Below, in pieces: positions 1 to 5,531 of a stretch of DNA of 7,465 nt. The stretch lies in NCBI GenBank assembly GCA_046049665.1, contig JBJOQW010000155.1:1-7465 (forward strand). Reading direction: 5' to 3'. Origin of the DNA: JAAFHS01 sp046049665 (GTDB lineage Bacteria; Pseudomonadota; Alphaproteobacteria; Rhodobacterales; Rhodobacteraceae). Made by a program: the position numbers and the translations under genes. Within the stretch, counting starts at the first letter, position 1, and each line of letters opens with the position of its first letter. Below the pieces are notes generated by a model. That model searched no databases. It was not told where the DNA came from and saw nothing but the letters and a program-made list of their open reading frames with translations.

Positions 1-1128
1 GGTGGGCGCATGCAGTTTATCTGGCTGTTTTCCGTCATGTATGTCGTGGGTGCGGCGGCGCTTTGGTATGCCGCACCGGGTAATCTGAACGTCTGGTTCA
101 TCATGGTCATGTTCGGTATCGGCCTGATCGGGATGGAGTTTGCCACCAGTTTTACCAATGCGATGATGCCCGATCTGGTGGATGAAAAGGATCTGGGCAG
201 TGTGTCGGGGTCGGGCTTCAGTTTTGGCTATATCGGCGGGTTCATCACCCTGCTGATTATGCTTTTGCTGCTGGATGACGGGTCGAACGGCAAAACCCTA
301 CTAGGCAATGCCCCCCTGTTCGGCCTTGATCCCGAACAGCGCGAAGGTACGCGGTCTGTCGGGCCACTGTCAGCCATCTGGTATGTGGTGTTCATGATCC
401 CGTTCTTTCTGTGGGTGCGTGAAACACCTCAGCCCGGTGCCGTACCCATTGGCGTGGCCCTGCGTGAGGCCATTCCTGACCTGATGCGCACCCTGCGCAC
501 CCTGCCTGCGCGGCCCAGCTTTTCGGCTTACCTTGCCTCATCCATGTTCTACCGTGATGCGCTGAACGGCATGTACACCTTTGGCGGCATTTATGCGGCA
601 GGCGTGCTGAACTGGAAGACCATGAACATCGGCATCTTTGGTATTTTGGCCATCATCTCGGGCATCATCTTTTCCTGGCTTGGCGGCAAGGCTGACCGGC
701 GCTTTGGCCCCAAACCCGTGATCACCGCCACGGTGATTGTGCTGACCCTGACCGCGCTTGCCGTGGTTTGCATTTCGCGCGAATCCGTGCTTGGCATGCC
801 CGTCGCCCCGGATAGCCCCTTGCCCGACTATGCCTTCTACCTGATCGGCATGCTGATCGGTGCCGCTGGTGGCATCTTGCAGGCCGCCAGCCGCACGATG
901 ATGGTGCATCAGGCTGATCCCGCGCGAATGACCGAGGCGTTTGGCCTGTTCGCCCTGACAGGCAAGGCCACCTCTTTCCTTGCACCCCTGCTGATTGCCG
1001 TGACGACACAAATCAGCGGATCACAGTCAATTGGCGTGGCCCCGCTGGTCGGCCTCTTTCTGATCGGGCTGATTCTGCTAATCTGGGTCAAACCATACGG
1101 TGATGATTCAAGGTCTCCACAACGATGA
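1..1128 (+). CDS. MFS transporter, UMF1/Atg22-like group (5' end outside window)
   Basis: Inner-membrane transporter of the major facilitator superfamily; substrate unknown. The reading frame is open to the left edge (Gly-Gly-Arg precedes the Met at base 10), so that Met is almost certainly internal and roughly the first two membrane helices are missing. Counting from that Met, hydrophobic segments are seen near residues 3-22, 28-48, 72-88, 121-136, 206-224, 237-255, 276-292, 309-332 and 343-360. The stretch MMPDLVDEKDLGSVSGSGF (52-70) followed by GYIGG is the typical helix 4-5 region of the UMF1 group. GGKADRRFGPK (225-235) is a form of the MFS loop motif between helices of the second half, and QAASRTMM (291-298) fits the group as well. 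The stop codon overlaps the mepA start (ATGA), indicating translational coupling. Family assignment is sound; a substrate cannot be given. Confidence 0.85.
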   Translation, partial: GGRMQFIWLFSVMYVVGAAALWYAAPGNLNVWFIMVMFGIGLIGMEFATSFTNAMMPDLVDEKDLGSVSGSGFSFGYIGGFITLLIMLLLLDDGSNGKTLLGNAPLFGLDPEQREGTRSVGPLSAIWYVVFMIPFFLWVRETPQPGAVPIGVALREAIPDLMRTLRTLPARPSFSAYLASSMFYRDALNGMYTFGGIYAAGVLNWKTMNIGIFGILAIISGIIFSWLGGKADRRFGPKPVITATVIVLTLTALAVVCISRESVLGMPVAPDSPLPDYAFYLIGMLIGAAGGILQAASRTMMVHQADPARMTEAFGLFALTGKATSFLAPLLIAVTTQISGSQSIGVAPLVGLFLIGLILLIWVKPYGDDSRSPQR

Positions 1129-2012
1129 AAAGCCTTCTTGCTTTCGTTCTTGCCTGCGCGGTTGCAGGCCCTGCATCTGGCCAGACCCGCGCCAACCAGT
1201 TGTTTGGCGCAATGGATACACCATCAAACCAGTCGCCCATGCCAATTGGCAGTTACGCCAAGGGATGTGGGGCTGGCATGGTAGAGCTGCCAGAAACCGG
1301 CCCCACATGGCAGGCCATGCGCCTGTCGCGCGGGCGGAATTTTGGCCAGCCTGTCATGATCGAATTCCTGCAGGAACTGTCCGTTGCCGCCACCAAGGTC
1401 GGCTGGGCCGGGCTTTACATCGGCGATATCAGCCAGCCGCGTGGCGGCCCCATGACCTCGGGCCATGCCAGCCACCAGATCGGCCTTGATGCCGATATCT
1501 GGATGCTGCCCCCCCGCCGCCTTGATCTGACGCGCACGGAACGTGAAAACATCAGCTCTATCCCTGTGCGATCTGCCGATCAGCGGTCAGTCACCGAAAA
1601 CTGGACATCCGCGCATTATGCCCTGATGCGGGCGGCAGCACTCGACAGCCGGGTTGACCGCATTTTCGTGGCGGCGGCTGTAAAGATTGAAATGTGCAAG
1701 ACCGCCACGCCTGCCGATACCCGTTGGCTGCGCAAGATCAGGCCTGTGGCCGGGCATGACACGCATTTCCATGTGCGCCTGCGTTGCCCTGCCGGGGCGA
1801 CCGAGTGCCAGACGCAGACCCCGACGGTGGCCGAACTGTCAAACGGCGGCAACGGCTGTGATGACACGCTGATGTGGTGGGTGACCGATTACCTGAACCC
1901 ACCTGACCCCGACAAGGTGCCGAAAGAACCCGAAGAACCCCGCCGCCACCCACGTGATTTCACCATGGCCGATCTGCCCGCCCAATGCGCAAGCGTTCTT
2001 TCTTCGGACTAG
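1125..2012 (+). CDS. mepA: Penicillin-insensitive murein endopeptidase MepA
   Basis: Periplasmic zinc peptidase (LAS group, peptidase family M74) that cuts D-alanyl-meso-diaminopimelate cross-links in peptidoglycan. Residues 1-19 form a signal peptide (KS, a hydrophobic run, then GPASG before Gln20). The family motif SGHASHQIGLDADIW lies at 112-126; His117 and Asp124 have the seven-residue spacing of the zinc ligands in E. coli MepA, and GHDTHFH at 210-216 supplies the third histidine pair (His214/His216). Several cysteines (48, 191, 221, 229) could form disulfides in the periplasm. The length of 295 aa fits the family. A Pro/Glu/Arg-rich segment (about 262-276) precedes a short C-terminal tail. 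The ATG at 1125 overlaps the transporter stop and a weak AAGG lies 11 bases upstream, so translation is probably coupled. The 3' end overlaps the next gene by 28 bp. All catalytic residues are present. Confidence 0.93.
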   Translation: MKSLLAFVLACAVAGPASGQTRANQLFGAMDTPSNQSPMPIGSYAKGCGAGMVELPETGPTWQAMRLSRGRNFGQPVMIEFLQELSVAATKVGWAGLYIGDISQPRGGPMTSGHASHQIGLDADIWMLPPRRLDLTRTERENISSIPVRSADQRSVTENWTSAHYALMRAAALDSRVDRIFVAAAVKIEMCKTATPADTRWLRKIRPVAGHDTHFHVRLRCPAGATECQTQTPTVAELSNGGNGCDDTLMWWVTDYLNPPDPDKVPKEPEEPRRHPRDFTMADLPAQCASVLSSD

Positions 2013-2881
2013 CGGCGCTGGCCGCATTCGGGTTGGGGTTGCATGGATGGGCCGGTTCGCCCACCTCGCAAAACCTTGTCACCAGCTACGACTGGGCCAA
2101 TGATGACCCAGACTTTGGCGGCCTGTCAGCGATTGAGCTGTCTGATGACGGGCTAAGCTTTACTGCCATATCCGACCGCAGCACATTGTTTTCAGGCCGG
2201 TTTGAACGTAGTGCGGATGGCGCCATTCAAGCGGTAAGCAATGTTGTCGCCCACCGTCTGCAAGGCCCCAACGGCAGGCCATTGGATAGTGCGCATGACG
2301 ATAGCGAAGGCCTTGCCTTGCTGGACAACGGCACATTCTACATCTCACAAGAAGGGCCAGCCCGTGTGTTGCGCTTTACCGGCCCAGACGCGGCAGCCGA
2401 GGTCCTTCCACAACATCCTGATTTTGCTGCAATGCAGGTCAACTCTGCACTGGAAACGTTGGCGGTTAATGGCAATGGAACGCTTTTCACCTTGCCGGAA
2501 CGGTCGGGTGCACTGGACCGGCCCTTTCCCGTCTACCGGTTTGCAAATGGCCACTGGAGCAAGCCTTTGGCCATTCCGCGTGTTGGCGCCTATCTGCCGA
2601 CTGGGGCAGATTTTGGCCCCGATGGCCGCCTTTACATTCTAGAGCGCAGGTTTGAAGGCATTGCGGGTTTCCAGAACCGCGTGCGCCGTTTTGCCATTAC
2701 TGGCGACACGATAGAAAGCGACGAGACTGTGCTGGAAACCTATCTTGGCCAACATGGCAATCTTGAAGGCCTGTCTGTCTGGCGCGATGCAGATGGCTCG
2801 CTGCGCCTGACCATGGTGTCGGACGACAACTTTCGCTTTTTCCTGCGCACCACATTGGTCGAATACGCCATTGCTGATTGA
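1985..2881 (+). CDS. Esterase-like activity of phytase family protein (secreted)
   Basis: Probably exported beta-propeller-like protein of the family named 'esterase-like activity of phytase'; the true substrate is not known. The first 24 residues (RKR, then a long Ala/Leu/Gly-rich hydrophobic run ending WAG) look like a signal peptide or membrane anchor, which supports the start at 1985 although no clear SD lies before it. Repeating blade-like motifs appear in order: FGGLSAIEL (44-52), ISDRSTLF (62-69), DDSEGLALL (105-113), NSALETLAV (153-161), GADFGPDGRLYILER (207-221), GNLEGLSVW (258-266) and VSDDNF (278-283). These acidic S-D/E-G-L elements are typical of the family. It overlaps mepA by 28 bp in another frame, so the two are likely co-translated as part of a cell-envelope operon. 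The enzymatic label comes from the family name, not from catalytic residues that can be verified here. Confidence 0.8.
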   Translation: MRKRSFFGLAALAAFGLGLHGWAGSPTSQNLVTSYDWANDDPDFGGLSAIELSDDGLSFTAISDRSTLFSGRFERSADGAIQAVSNVVAHRLQGPNGRPLDSAHDDSEGLALLDNGTFYISQEGPARVLRFTGPDAAAEVLPQHPDFAAMQVNSALETLAVNGNGTLFTLPERSGALDRPFPVYRFANGHWSKPLAIPRVGAYLPTGADFGPDGRLYILERRFEGIAGFQNRVRRFAITGDTIESDETVLETYLGQHGNLEGLSVWRDADGSLRLTMVSDDNFRFFLRTTLVEYAIAD

Positions 2882-2961
2882 CCGCGCTGCCGTTCCGGCG
2901 TAATGCGCCCGCTGCCCGCAGGGGCCAAGTCTCCGCAACCTTGTGAAAACGGAATAACACC
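2882..2961 (+). promoter_or_regulatory. Structured leader of the queuosine-precursor transporter gene (possible SD-sequestering element)
   Basis: The 80 bases before yhhQ can fold. The putative SD, GGAA at 2951-2954, is 7 bases before the ATG. GTTCCG (2892-2897) can pair with CGGAAT (2950-2955), and CCGTT (2890-2894) can alternatively pair with AACGG (2948-2952); both pairings cover the SD. Between them GCCC (2914-2917) and GGGC (2922-2925) form a GCAG-capped hairpin, and GCG (2898-2900) can pair with CGC (2906-2908). This would suit ligand-controlled translation, and transporters of this family are known preQ1-riboswitch targets in other bacteria. However, the leader does not match the preQ1-I consensus as I know it. 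Chance pairing in GC-rich DNA is a real alternative. Confidence 0.3.
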
Positions 2962-3579
2962 ATGCGTCTTCTTCCCGCCATTCTGGCGATGGCTGCCGTT
3001 GTCGTCGCCTCTAACATCCTCGTGCAATTCCTTGTCGGCGATTGGCTGACATGGGGCGCCTTCACCTACCCTTTCGCCTTTCTGGTCACAGACCTCACCA
3101 ACCGTCTCTACGGCGTGGCTGCCGCCCGCAAGGTTGTCTTTGCCGGCTTTTGTGTCGGTCTTGCGTGCTCGTTGATCGGCACGCAGATCACGGGCGAATT
3201 CGGCCCGTTTGTCACGCTGCGCGTCGCCCTTGGTTCTGCCACTGCCTTCCTGATAGCGCAGCTGATGGACGTCACGGTCTTCGACTGGCTGCGTCGCCGC
3301 GCCTGGTGGCAGGCCCCGCTGTTTTCCACCCTGATCGGTGCCAGCCTTGATACGGCGATCTTCTTCACCATCGCCTTTTCCGCCGCGCTGACCTTTCTTG
3401 AACCCGGCAATGATACAAGCTGGGCCACCGGCGCTGTGCCGCTGCTGGGCCTTGGTCCAGAGGCCCCGCTTTGGGTATCGCTTGCCCTTGCCGACTGGGG
3501 TGTCAAACTGATGCTCGCAATTGTGGCTCTTGTGCCATTTCGTGTGCTTGCACAAAAACTTGCAGCACCTATCGCGTAA
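2962..3579 (+). CDS. yhhQ: Queuosine precursor transporter, YhhQ/VUT family
   Basis: Inner-membrane protein of the VUT/COG1738 family that takes up queuosine precursors (preQ0/preQ1) for tRNA modification at the wobble base. At 205 aa it is close to E. coli YhhQ (about 220 aa). About six hydrophobic segments are visible, near 5-24, 33-50, 57-76, 82-100, 119-140 and 168-194. Family hallmarks are the Asn in ASNILVQF (16-23) and the block TYPFAFLVTDLTNRLYG (35-51) with Thr43-Asp44, which corresponds to the conserved 'YP-F-VTD-NE-YG' signature. A second conserved feature is the Asp in SLDTAIFF (about 129-136). The ATG at 2962 is chosen because the hydrophobic N-terminus and conserved Asn follow immediately and GGAA precedes it at 7 bases. 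It is separated from the upstream operon by 80 bp and followed by the structured region before arfB. Queuosine synthesis genes are not in the window, so which precursor is used is unknown. Confidence 0.88.
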   Translation: MRLLPAILAMAAVVVASNILVQFLVGDWLTWGAFTYPFAFLVTDLTNRLYGVAAARKVVFAGFCVGLACSLIGTQITGEFGPFVTLRVALGSATAFLIAQLMDVTVFDWLRRRAWWQAPLFSTLIGASLDTAIFFTIAFSAALTFLEPGNDTSWATGAVPLLGLGPEAPLWVSLALADWGVKLMLAIVALVPFRVLAQKLAAPIA

Positions 3580-3585
3580 AATGTT

Positions 3586-3614
3586 TTGACAAACACAAAA
3601 TCTGTGCCAACTTT
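3586..3614 (+). promoter_or_regulatory. Possible sigma-70-type promoter for the tiny-ORF / arfB leader
   Basis: A perfect TTGACA -35 hexamer lies at 3586-3591. With a 17-base spacer the -10 position is AACTTT (3609-3614), a poor match, although poor -10 boxes are common in alphaproteobacteria. Transcription would start near 3621, just before the GGCAACC segment used in the alternative leader fold. The surrounding 3580-3640 stretch is distinctly AT-richer than the flanking genes, as expected for a promoter. Only the -35 box is convincing. Confidence 0.4.
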
Positions 3615-3633
3615 CGCATATCGGCAACCATTT

Positions 3634-3650
3634 GAAAGGAGGTGATCCAG
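3634..3650 (+). promoter_or_regulatory. Extended Shine-Dalgarno: 17-nt perfect complement of the 16S rRNA 3' end
   Basis: GAAAGGAGGTGATCCAG is the exact reverse complement of CTGGATCACCTCCTTTC, the 3' terminus of alphaproteobacterial 16S rRNA. Ordinary SDs use 4-8 of these positions; here all 17 match, up to and including the first base of the GTG start. AGGAGG (3637-3642) is 7 bases before GTG 3650. Flanking bases do not continue the rRNA similarity on either side, so this is not an rRNA gene fragment. Confidence 0.8.
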
Positions 3651-3706
3651 TGTCTAGAGTGATATTGGAGAGACGTGTCGGGACAGTCATGGGGGGTGTT
3701 TTCTAA
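3650..3706 (+). CDS. 18-aa leader peptide / small protein ORF
   Basis: GTG start at 3650, TAA stop at 3704-3706; predicted peptide MSRVILERRVGTVMGGVF. I do not recognise it. The case for translation is the exceptionally strong and correctly spaced SD directly before it. The peptide has a basic first half (three Arg) and a Gly/Val-rich hydrophobic end. It has no run of one amino acid that would point to a classical amino-acid attenuator. Two Arg codons are AGA, which is usually rare in GC-rich genomes of this kind, and there is one ATA Ile codon; rare codons in so short an ORF might slow the ribosome. The stop codon lies in the left arm of the hairpin at 3703-3720, so a ribosome finishing the ORF would open that hairpin and reach close to the anti-SD segment downstream. 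An internal ATG at 3689 would give only five codons. It is too short to be judged by composition alone. Confidence 0.5.
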   Translation: MSRVILERRVGTVMGGVF

Positions 3707-3720
3707 GGGCAGCCCCTTAG
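3703..3720 (+). repeat. Hairpin over the tiny ORF's stop codon
   Basis: CTAAGGG (3703-3709) and CCCTTAG (3714-3720) form a perfect 7-bp stem with the loop CAGC. The TAA stop is inside the left arm. It is not followed by a T run, so it is unlikely to be a terminator; it more likely organises the leader fold between the SD arm and the anti-SD arm. Confidence 0.65.
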
Positions 3721-3753
3721 CGAAACAGACCACTGATTGGATTTTGATGCCTA

Positions 3754-3769
3754 ACTGGCTCATCTCCTT
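3754..3769 (+). promoter_or_regulatory. Anti-SD segment mimicking the 16S rRNA 3' end
   Basis: CTGGCTCATCTCCTT (3755-3769) differs from the 16S 3'-terminal CTGGATCACCTCCTT at only two positions. With base 3754 included it can pair antiparallel with 3636-3651: 14 Watson-Crick pairs, one G-U (3642/3763) and one mismatch (3646/3759). It therefore competes with the ribosome for the SD of the tiny ORF and covers the first bases of its start codon. It could alternatively pair with GGAGA at 3667-3671 inside the ORF, or act in trans on other SDs. Confidence 0.7.
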
Positions 3770-3777
3770 GGATCTCG

Positions 3778-3815
3778 GAAAGGGTTGCCCGCACAGGCAA
3801 CCCTTTCTCTTTTCC
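3778..3815 (+). terminator. Intrinsic terminator before arfB
   Basis: GAAAGGGTTGCC (3778-3789) and GGCAACCCTTTC (3796-3807) form a perfect 12-bp stem with the 6-base loop CGCACA, followed by TCTTTT (3808-3813). No T run follows on the minus strand, so it acts on the plus strand. It ends the tiny-ORF transcript and stands directly before arfB, the usual position of an attenuator. Confidence 0.82.
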
Positions 3816-3838
3816 ACCCACCCGGATAGCCTGCCACC

Positions 3839-4264
3839 ATGCTGCACGTGAACGACACCATCACCATTCAGGATTGGGAACTGACCGAAAGCTTCGTGCG
3901 GTCGTCAGGCCCCGGCGGGCAGAATGTGAATAAGGTCTCCACCGCCGTGGAACTGCGGTTCGAGGCGGAACGCTCTCCTGCCTTGGCAGCATCGGTCAAG
4001 GCCCGGCTCAAGCGGATTGCCGGGCGGCGCTGGACGCTGGAAGGCGCCATCGTGCTGCAGGTCGAAGACACGCGGTCACAGGCGCGCAACCGCGAAATTG
4101 CCCGCGAGCGGCTGGTTGACATGATCCGCGAAGCGCTGATCAAACCCAAGCCGCGCATTGCCACCAAACCCACCCTTGGCAGCCAACGCCGCCGATTGGT
4201 GGCCAAATCCGTGCGGGCCGAGGTGAAATCCGGCCGCGCCAAACCAGGAACCGATGATGACTGA
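3839..4264 (+). CDS. arfB: Alternative ribosome-rescue factor ArfB (peptidyl-tRNA hydrolase, YaeJ)
   Basis: Frees ribosomes stalled at the end of mRNAs lacking a stop codon by hydrolysing the peptidyl-tRNA in the P site. The release-factor-like catalytic domain carries SSGPGGQNVNKVST (22-35) with the GGQ motif at 26-28, and the conserved DTRSQARNREIA stretch at 77-89. A basic tail from about residue 101 (KPKPR, SQRRRLVAKSVRAEVKSGR) corresponds to the ArfB tail that enters the empty mRNA channel and folds there. The 141 aa match the family's usual length of about 140, which separates it from the longer RF1/RF2. No good SD lies before the ATG at 3839, in sharp contrast to the tiny ORF upstream. 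Expression probably depends on readthrough of the terminator just before it. The gene overlaps the next one by 11 bases, which makes a joint transcript likely although the functions seem unrelated. Confidence 0.93.
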   Translation: MLHVNDTITIQDWELTESFVRSSGPGGQNVNKVSTAVELRFEAERSPALAASVKARLKRIAGRRWTLEGAIVLQVEDTRSQARNREIARERLVDMIREALIKPKPRIATKPTLGSQRRRLVAKSVRAEVKSGRAKPGTDDD

Positions 4265-5531
4265 ATCCATGCTTGCCCGCCGCGCCCGCCTGATGGGGCC
4301 AAACGTGCCAACGTTTTACGAAACCCCCGTTCATATTGTGCGCGGTGAGGGCGTCTGGCTGTGGGATGCGCAGGGCAAACGCTATCTGGATTGCTACAAC
4401 AACGTGGCCCATGTTGGCCATTGCCACCCCCGCGTGGTGGCCGCCATCGCCGCGCAGGCCGCCACGCTGAACACCCACACGCGCTATCTGCATGACAATG
4501 TGCTCGATTACATCGAACGCCTGACCGCCACGCTTGGCCATGGCCTTTCCCAGGCCATCATGGTTTGCACCGGATCCGAAGCCAACGACATTGCTCTGCG
4601 CATGGCCCAGGCTGTGACTGGCCATATGGGCATCATCGCCACTGACACCACCTATCACGGCAATACTGCCGCCGTTTCGCAACTCTCCACCCGCCGCCCG
4701 CCGATTGGCGGCTATGCCCCACATGTGCGCTTTGTGCCCTCGCCCTCTACCCTCACCCCGCTGGGCGGCAGTGCCGAGGCGCAACCGCAGGCATTCGCCA
4801 ACCACATCGCCGCCGCGATTGATGATCTGGCCGCCCATGGCATCGGCTTTTCCGGCATGATGCTGTGCCCAGTCTTTGCCAACGAAGGCCTGCCCCATGT
4901 CACCCCCGGCTTCCTTGACCCCGCCATTGCCGTCATCCGAAAGGCCGGTGGGCTGGTGATATCAGATGAGGTGCAGCCCGGCCTTGGGCGCTGTGGCACG
5001 CATACATGGGGGCATGACTGGCTGGGTTTTGCGCCTGATGTCATCAGCATGGGCAAACCCATGGCCAATGGGCACCCGGTTGCCGCCGTGGTGGCCCGGC
5101 CCGATGTGATGGCGGCCTTCCGGCAGGCATTCGGCTATTTCAACACCTTCGGCGGCAACCCAGTGTCAGCCGCAGCCTGCCTTGCCGTGCTGGACGTGAT
5201 CGCGGACGAAGACCTGATCCCCCGCGCGCAGGCTACGCATCTGCACATGATGGACCGCCTGCATGCCCTGCGCCACCCATTGCTGGCCAACGTGCGCGGT
5301 GTGGGGCAGTTCTATGGCGTGGAATTCACCCATGCCGATGGCAGCCCTGCCACAGCCTTTGTGGCCGATCTGATCGAACGGCTGGTCGCGCAGGGGTTCC
5401 TTCTGAACAAGATCGGCAAGGGTGCCAACACCCTGAAAATCCGCCCGCCCATGCCCTTTGGGACAGATCATGCCGATATGCTGATCAATGCCCTGCAATC
5501 CACCCTGCAAAACATGCCGGTGCCCGCATGA
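4254..5531 (+). CDS. Class III aminotransferase-fold PLP enzyme, probable phospho-lyase (ethanolamine-phosphate / phosphohydroxylysine type)
   Basis: Cytosolic PLP-dependent enzyme of about the usual length (425 aa). Conserved elements include NNVAHVGHCHPRV (49-61), TGSEAND (106-112), TTYHGNT (132-138), ISDEVQPGLGR (236-246) with the cofactor-binding Asp238, MGKPMANGHPVA (266-277) with the Schiff-base Lys268, and YFNTFGGNPVS (295-305). From memory, the NNVAHVGHCHP, MGKPMxNGHPVA and YFNTxGGNPVS blocks are near-identical to human ETNPPL/PHYKPL (AGXT2L1/2), which remove phosphate and ammonia from O-phosphoethanolamine or 5-phosphohydroxylysine rather than transaminating. The neighbour overlapping by ATGA is an APH-fold kinase, which could make the phosphorylated substrate. 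The start at 4254 overlaps arfB; ATG 4257 is as plausible, being better spaced from AGGA at 4246-4249. A true omega-aminotransferase cannot be excluded, and the substrate is inference. Confidence 0.85.
   Translation: MMTESMLARRARLMGPNVPTFYETPVHIVRGEGVWLWDAQGKRYLDCYNNVAHVGHCHPRVVAAIAAQAATLNTHTRYLHDNVLDYIERLTATLGHGLSQAIMVCTGSEANDIALRMAQAVTGHMGIIATDTTYHGNTAAVSQLSTRRPPIGGYAPHVRFVPSPSTLTPLGGSAEAQPQAFANHIAAAIDDLAAHGIGFSGMMLCPVFANEGLPHVTPGFLDPAIAVIRKAGGLVISDEVQPGLGRCGTHTWGHDWLGFAPDVISMGKPMANGHPVAAVVARPDVMAAFRQAFGYFNTFGGNPVSAAACLAVLDVIADEDLIPRAQATHLHMMDRLHALRHPLLANVRGVGQFYGVEFTHADGSPATAFVADLIERLVAQGFLLNKIGKGANTLKIRPPMPFGTDHADMLINALQSTLQNMPVPA

Larger units (their letters stand above)
3621..3815 (+). 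ncRNA. Structured leader RNA or dual-function small RNA upstream of arfB
   Basis: From the predicted transcription start to the terminator's T-rich tail, nearly every segment has a pairing partner. The SD region 3636-3651 can pair with 3754-3769; a hairpin lies at 3703-3720; the intrinsic terminator is at 3778-3815; and GGCAACC (3623-3629) is a perfect complement of GGTTGCC (3783-3789), the left arm of the terminator. That last pairing would enclose the SD helix and exclude the terminator. The RNA also carries an 18-codon ORF. It may be a cis-acting attenuator for arfB, whose start is only 23 bases past the T tract and for which I see no separate promoter, or a free small RNA of roughly 190 nt. 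I do not recognise it as a named RNA family. Its anti-SD segment is loosely reminiscent of the CCUCC-containing cuckoo/CcsR small RNAs of alphaproteobacteria, but the layout differs. Confidence 0.55.

Noticed and set aside
3634..3650. Fragment of a 16S rRNA gene on the minus strand
   Set aside because: Only 17 bases match the rRNA 3' end; the bases just before and after (ACA before, AAATGG after on the minus strand) do not continue the rRNA sequence, and an SD function with a well-placed GTG explains it better.
2740..3690. Long 316-codon minus-strand open frame
   Set aside because: It lies opposite the phytase-like gene, yhhQ and the arfB leader, has low-complexity Gly/Lys/Gln/Arg composition and no recognisable domain; such antisense frames are common in GC-rich DNA.
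3703..3720. Intrinsic terminator directly after the tiny ORF
   Set aside because: The 7-bp hairpin is followed by CGAAACAG, without a T run; the real terminator is at 3778-3815.
3621..3815. Known riboswitch or tmRNA gene before arfB
   Set aside because: No tRNA-like end, tag reading frame or known aptamer core was recognised; the structure is built on SD / anti-SD pairing instead.
4140..4898. 252-codon minus-strand open frame
   Set aside because: Antisense to arfB and the PLP enzyme, Gly/His/Ala-rich, without any domain; a by-product of codon bias in the + strand gene.
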